Source of the DNA: Mastigamoeba balamuthi
Taxonomy: Eukaryota; Evosea; Mastigamoebida; Mastigamoebidae
DNA length: 64,000 bases
NCBI GenBank assembly: GCA_902651635.1
Contig: CACRSC010000015.1
Span: 569,779 to 633,778 of the forward strand
Direction: 5' to 3'
In this document: in pieces, positions 60,148 to 64,000 of the stretch
How the letters are laid out: every line of letters starts with the position of its first letter
How positions within the stretch are numbered: the stretch's first letter is position 1
The notes under the pieces: model-generated
The model's input: the letters and a program-made list of their open reading frames with translations, nothing else
Told to the model about the DNA's origin: nothing
The model's database searches: none
Position numbers and translations under genes: made by a program

Positions 60148-60481
60148 GGGCGGGCGCACGATTTAAAAAAGAAGTATCGCGAAGATACGCGTATCTTCAC
60201 ACCGAGGAAGAGATTCAGACTGTGCAGCCTAATGAAAGAGACTGGACGTTCGGCGGGTCACCGGCCCAGGCCTTGCCTAGCGCAGGTACATTAGGAGGGC
60301 GTAGCTCGCCCCGCTGTTTCCAAATTTGCGACCTTCCGCCCACACCACACCTTTTTCTCTTCTGCGGGTTTCTGTATCTGCTGATGATGTCACTTATGCC
60401 TCAAAACATCGCACCGCCTTTTACGCATCCAGTAGCTACAACCGCGCCGAAGGCAAAGGAAACACCACCCCCACCATCGCC
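60148..60481. promoter_or_regulatory. Divergent promoter with a perfect 18-bp palindrome
   Basis: A 334-bp gap between SPF30 and the P-type ATPase. GAAGATACGCGTATCTTC at 60181-60198 is a perfect inverted repeat built from two AGATA-type motifs, about 35-50 nt from the SPF30 start and about 285 nt from the ATPase start. If ATPase translation began at an earlier in-frame ATG, for example 60326, the distance would be shorter. Confidence 0.5.
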
Positions 60482-62641
60482 ATGACCTCGTCCTCGGGCA
60501 AGGCGGCGGCGGCCTCGGCCGCCGGCGCTGACGTGGAGCTGAACCTGGACAACTACCCGGGCCTCTCGGAGGAGGAGGCCCGCCTGATCTTCGAGCGCGA
60601 CGGGCCCAACGAGATCGAGCAGCAGAAGCCGCGCACCATCTTCGCCATCGTCTGGGACGTCGTCCGCGAGCCCATGTTCCTGCTGCTGCTCTCGTGCTCG
60701 GTCGTCACCTTCGCCCTCAAGGACTACGAGGAAGGCTGTGCGCTGCTCTCGAATTTTCCGCCCCTCTACCGACGAAACGTCGCGCTGACCGCCGCGCCGC
60801 CGCGCGCGCCGCACAGCGATGCTGCTCGCCTTTGTGCTGTTCATCATCGGCATCACGATCTACCAGGAGCGCAAGACCGAGCGCGCGCTGGACGCCCTCA
60901 AGAACCTGAGCGCGCCGCGCGCGCAGATCATCCGCGGGGGCCGCCAGATGACGGTGGCCGGCCGCGAGGTCGTGCTGGGCGACACGGTGATCCTCAAGGA
61001 GGGCGACCGCGTGGCCGCGGACATGATCCTCGTGTGGTCGATGAACGTCTCGGCCGACGAGAGCCTGCTGACGGGCGAGTGCGTGCCCGTGCGCAAGCAC
61101 GTCGGCGACCTCGGGGCGGACGAGCAGCTGGGCAAGCCCGGCGGCGACGACCAGCCCAGCTGCTTCTCTGGCAGCGTCATCGTCTCGGGCAAGGGCGTCG
61201 GCCTCGTCCGTGCCACGGGCCGCAACACCCTGCTCGGCCAGATCGGCAAGTCCCTCAACACTGTGCGCCAGTTCCTCCTCCCCCAGCCCTCGGGTGCGAG
61301 GGCCCACCACTGACGTCCACTGGGGTGCAGCTGGAGACGGAGAAGACGCCGCTGGAGAAGGAGGTGAAGAGGCTGGTGATTGTCATGGCGATTGTGGGCG
61401 CCTGCGCGGCGCTGGCTGTGTTCCTGATTCTTGGAATCACCGAGAGCCGCTGGCTCAACGCCGCGGTGGCGGCCATCTCGCTGGCCATGGGCCTGCTGCC
61501 CGAGGAGTTCCCCGTGGTGCTCACTGTGTTCATGTCGCTGGGCGCGTGGCGCATCTCGCGCAGCAGGGTGCTGACGCGCCGCAACAGCGCCATTGAGACG
61601 CTGGGCGCGTGCACTGTGCTCTGCACGGACAAGACGGGCACGCTGACGATCAACCAGATGATGGTCCAGGCGCTCTGGGACAAGGGCACGGACCACACGT
61701 TCCACTTCAAGAACGCCGCCGACTCGACCGAGGCCATTGACGAGCAGTGCCACTCGATCGTCGAGTTCGCCATCCTCGCCTCCCAGAGGGACCCCTTCGG
61801 TGAGTTTCTCCCACTTCCACTTCCACTTCCACTTCCACTTCCACTCCCACCTATGTTTTGCTGATCCCTTACATTCCGCTATGCTTGAACAGACCCTATG
61901 GAGCTCGCACTCAAGCGCCTCGCGGACAACAAGTGCGTCGAGGCTGAGCGTACGCACTTCCTCCTCCCCTCTCTCCCCTGCGCCTGCGCCTCGGGCTCAG
62001 CTCGCGAACCTGCAGATACGCACTACGACTGGGAACTGGTCCGCGAGTACCCGCTGACCAAGGAGATGCTCGCCATGTCGCGCGTGTACAAGATGGGCGA
62101 CCACCACGACAAGCTCTGCGTCGCCGTCAAGGGCGCGCCCGAGTCTGTCGGCGACCTGTGCCACCTGGGCGAGGCCGACCTCGCGAGGATGCGCGCGCAC
62201 GTCAACACGTTCGCCTCGATGGGCCTGCGCGTTCTGGGCGTCGCCCGCGCGGTGTTCCCCATCGTCAGCTCGCCCAAGGGCCCCAACCCCGCGGACCTGC
62301 CCAGCATCCAGCACGACTACGAGTTTGAGTTCATCGGGCTGGTCGCCTTCATCGACCCCATCCGCCCCAGCGTGCCCGCGGCCATCCGCCAGGCCTACGA
62401 CGCGGGCATCAAGGTCGTCATGATCACGGGCGACTACCCGGGCACCGCCAAGGCCATCGCCGAGAAGATCGGGCTCGAGCCGCGCGACAAGGTCATCACG
62501 GGCCCCGAGCTGGAGCAGATGTCGGACGAGGAGCTCAGCTCGCGCATCAAGGGCGTCACCATCTTCGCCCGCGTCGTGCCCGAGCAGAAGCTGCAGATTG
62601 TGCGCGCCTTCAAGGCCGCCAAGGAGATTGTCTGCATGACG

Positions 62642-62674
<33 letters not shown>

Positions 62675-63607
62675 GCGGCTCACATCGGCGTCGCCATGGG
62701 CCAGCGCGGCACAGACGTCGCCCGAGAGGCGGCGCACCTGGTGCTGCTCGACGACGACTTCTCGAGCATCGTGCGCGCCGTGCGGCTGGGCAGGCGCATC
62801 TACGACAACCTCTCCAAGGCGATGCTCTACATCATCTCGATCCACGTGCCGCTGGCGGGCATGGTGCTGATGCCAGTGCTCTTCCACCTCGGCGAGCACC
62901 CGCACGACGCCAGCACGTCGAGCGGCGAGGACTGGGAGGGCATCTGGGTCGACCCCGTCTTCCACGCCGTCCACATTGTCTTCCTCGAGATGGTCATCGA
63001 CCCCGCCTGCAGCGTCGTGCTCGAGGCCGAGCCCGAGGCCGACGGCATCATGGACCGCCCGCCGCGCGACACGTCCAAGGGCGCGGTCAACCTGACCACG
63101 GGCTTCATCGCGTTCGCCCAGGGCATCGTCATCCTCGCAGCGGCTCTGCTGCTGTTCTACTACTCGCGCACGCTGACGGGCGCCGACACGGAGCAGGCGA
63201 TCGCGCTGGCGTTTGGCGCGGTCATCATCGCCAACCTGGGGCTGATCATCGAGGACCGCTCGTGGGACTCGTCGTTCTTCACGACGCTGTTCTTCCGCAA
63301 GAACATCGCCAACACGATCGTCCTCATCATCGTCATCCCCGCGCTGTTCGTCGTCATCTACGTGCCGGGCATCAACTCGCTGTTCCGTTTTGCCCACGTG
63401 CCGGCGATATACATTCCCGTGTTCATCGGCGTCGGCATCGTGTCGTCGCTGTGGTTCGAGTTCTTCAAGCTGGGCCGCCACTTCTACCTCAAGAACAAGA
63501 TACACAGGTTCAACGAGCAGCGCCGCAAGGAGCTCGGGCTGCCCCCCAACTTCAACGAGCACGGCGTGGCCCTGGAGGTCGTCGAGGTCGAGCCCCAGGA
63601 GAAGTAG
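60482..63607 (+). CDS. Cation-transporting P-type ATPase of the bacterial PEEFP type
   Basis: Exons 60482-60737, 60817-61262, 61331-61799, 61893-61949 and 62016-63607, all in phase, give 939 aa. Order: N-terminal cation-ATPase domain (YPGLSEEEARLIFERDGPNE), TM1-2, actuator loop with LLTGECVP in place of TGES, TM4 LLPEEFPVVLTVFMSLG, phosphorylation motif CTDKTGTLT (Asp about residue 334), FDPMELALK, hinge TGDGVNDAPALKAAHIGVAM (about 617), then about six C-terminal helices. The family is P2-like, but the TM4 motif PEEFP instead of PEGLP is typical of an uncharacterised, mainly bacterial clade; the ion is unknown. Bacterial origin is plausible; five introns' worth of host adaptation argue for an old transfer. 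Intron 3 holds a CCACTT repeat. Confidence 0.9.
61811..61850 (+). repeat. Hexanucleotide repeat (CCACTT)n in an ATPase intron
   Basis: About six copies of CCACTT/CCACTC head to tail in intron 3 (61800-61892) of the P-type ATPase gene. Confidence 0.85.
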
Positions 63608-64000
63608 CACCGGCAATTGTGCCCTCACAGAAGAACAGTCTCACCACGAAACAGAGGGCACAACCCTGATTGCCCCGATTCCCCAGCAATTTGTCGCGGT
63701 CAAGTTGTCCCGTCGTCGATTTTTGACTTTGGCGGCAAACCCGGGCGGTTTGTGAATTCACCATACATTTCCTTCTCGCCCGAAGGCCTTCGCTGCTCCC
63801 AAAACGGCTGTGGCTCGGCAGCAACAGTATTCCGTAGTTTCCGAAGGAAGGAACTGTCGCGGGGCTGTCGCGCGCCACGCCGTAGGAGGCTACACGCTGG
63901 CGCAGCCGCTACATCCCCGACGCCTCCTTGCGGACCTCGCGAAACGAGAGGAAATTGGAATGAACGGAAATACGAACGCAAGGGCCCCTGATCCGCCACC
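63608..64000. other. 3' flank of the ATPase gene to the window end
   Basis: About 390 bp with no coding signal. Short open frames on both strands lack starts and splice partners. Confidence 0.45.

Noticed and set aside
61997-63628. 543-codon open frame on the minus strand opposite the P-type ATPase
   Set aside because: It is the mirror of a highly GC-rich, strongly codon-biased gene; its translation is Asp/Arg/Val-rich low complexity while the plus strand has all ATPase motifs.

Overview
This is a stretch of eukaryotic nuclear genome from a gene-dense, intron-rich protist. Genes lie on both strands, the standard stop codons are used, and coding sequence is very GC-rich. Introns are mostly 36-95 nt with GT..AG ends and a CTGAC/CTAAC-like branch site. 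The gene content combines spliceosome, Mediator, condensin, ESCRT-III and SCAR/WAVE parts with BBS7 (a cilium gene), a LisH-RasGEF, RhoGAP proteins, an RWP-RK factor, and bacterial-looking genes (DUF1848, a PEEFP-type P-type ATPase, a CoA-binding Rossmann protein). An amoeboid, flagellated amoebozoan, perhaps an anaerobic Mastigamoeba-like archamoeba, fits best. That is inference from gene content, not proof.

Layout. 1-453 is the 3' end of an unknown gene. 2352-10347 holds SNRNP40, a four-helix membrane protein, a divergent HAD phosphatase/CoA-binding pair, a 67-aa protein, an F-box/pseudokinase and an SR-rich protein. 10543-14835 is NAP1/HEM (11 exons). 15195-19042 holds a predicted myristoylated membrane protein, two poorly resolved genes and an Hch1-like Hsp90 cochaperone. 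19342-23506 is a 1,199-aa RhoGAP-WD40 protein, followed by tRNA-Ile(GAT). 27038-43536 holds a Cys-repeat surface protein, condensin CAP-G with tandem BRCT domains, a coiled-coil protein, BBS7, DUF1848, an uncharacterised gene, LisH-RasGEF and MED31, followed by an ankyrin-like gene. 54145-63607 holds a second RhoGAP-WD40 gene, CHMP1, RWP-RK, SPF30 and a P-type ATPase.

Between these lie four AT-richer islands (about 690-2200, 23663-25540, 44650-47313 and 49490-53570) that are strongly depleted in CpG, while flanking genes are full of CpG. Three of them contain or abut a tRNA gene, and they hold broken or low-complexity ORFs. They look like silenced, possibly once-methylated DNA.

Functional themes. 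There are small-GTPase and actin regulators (two RhoGAP-WD40, RasGEF, NAP1), splicing factors (SNRNP40, SPF30, perhaps the SR-rich protein), chromosome and transcription factors (CAP-G-BRCT, MED31, RWP-RK) and ciliary trafficking (BBS7). Many genes share an AGATAT-like motif about 30-110 nt upstream of the start codon, often palindromic in divergent promoters. Gene models below were built by joining frames across GT..AG introns with matching phase; exon coordinates are given so they can be checked.
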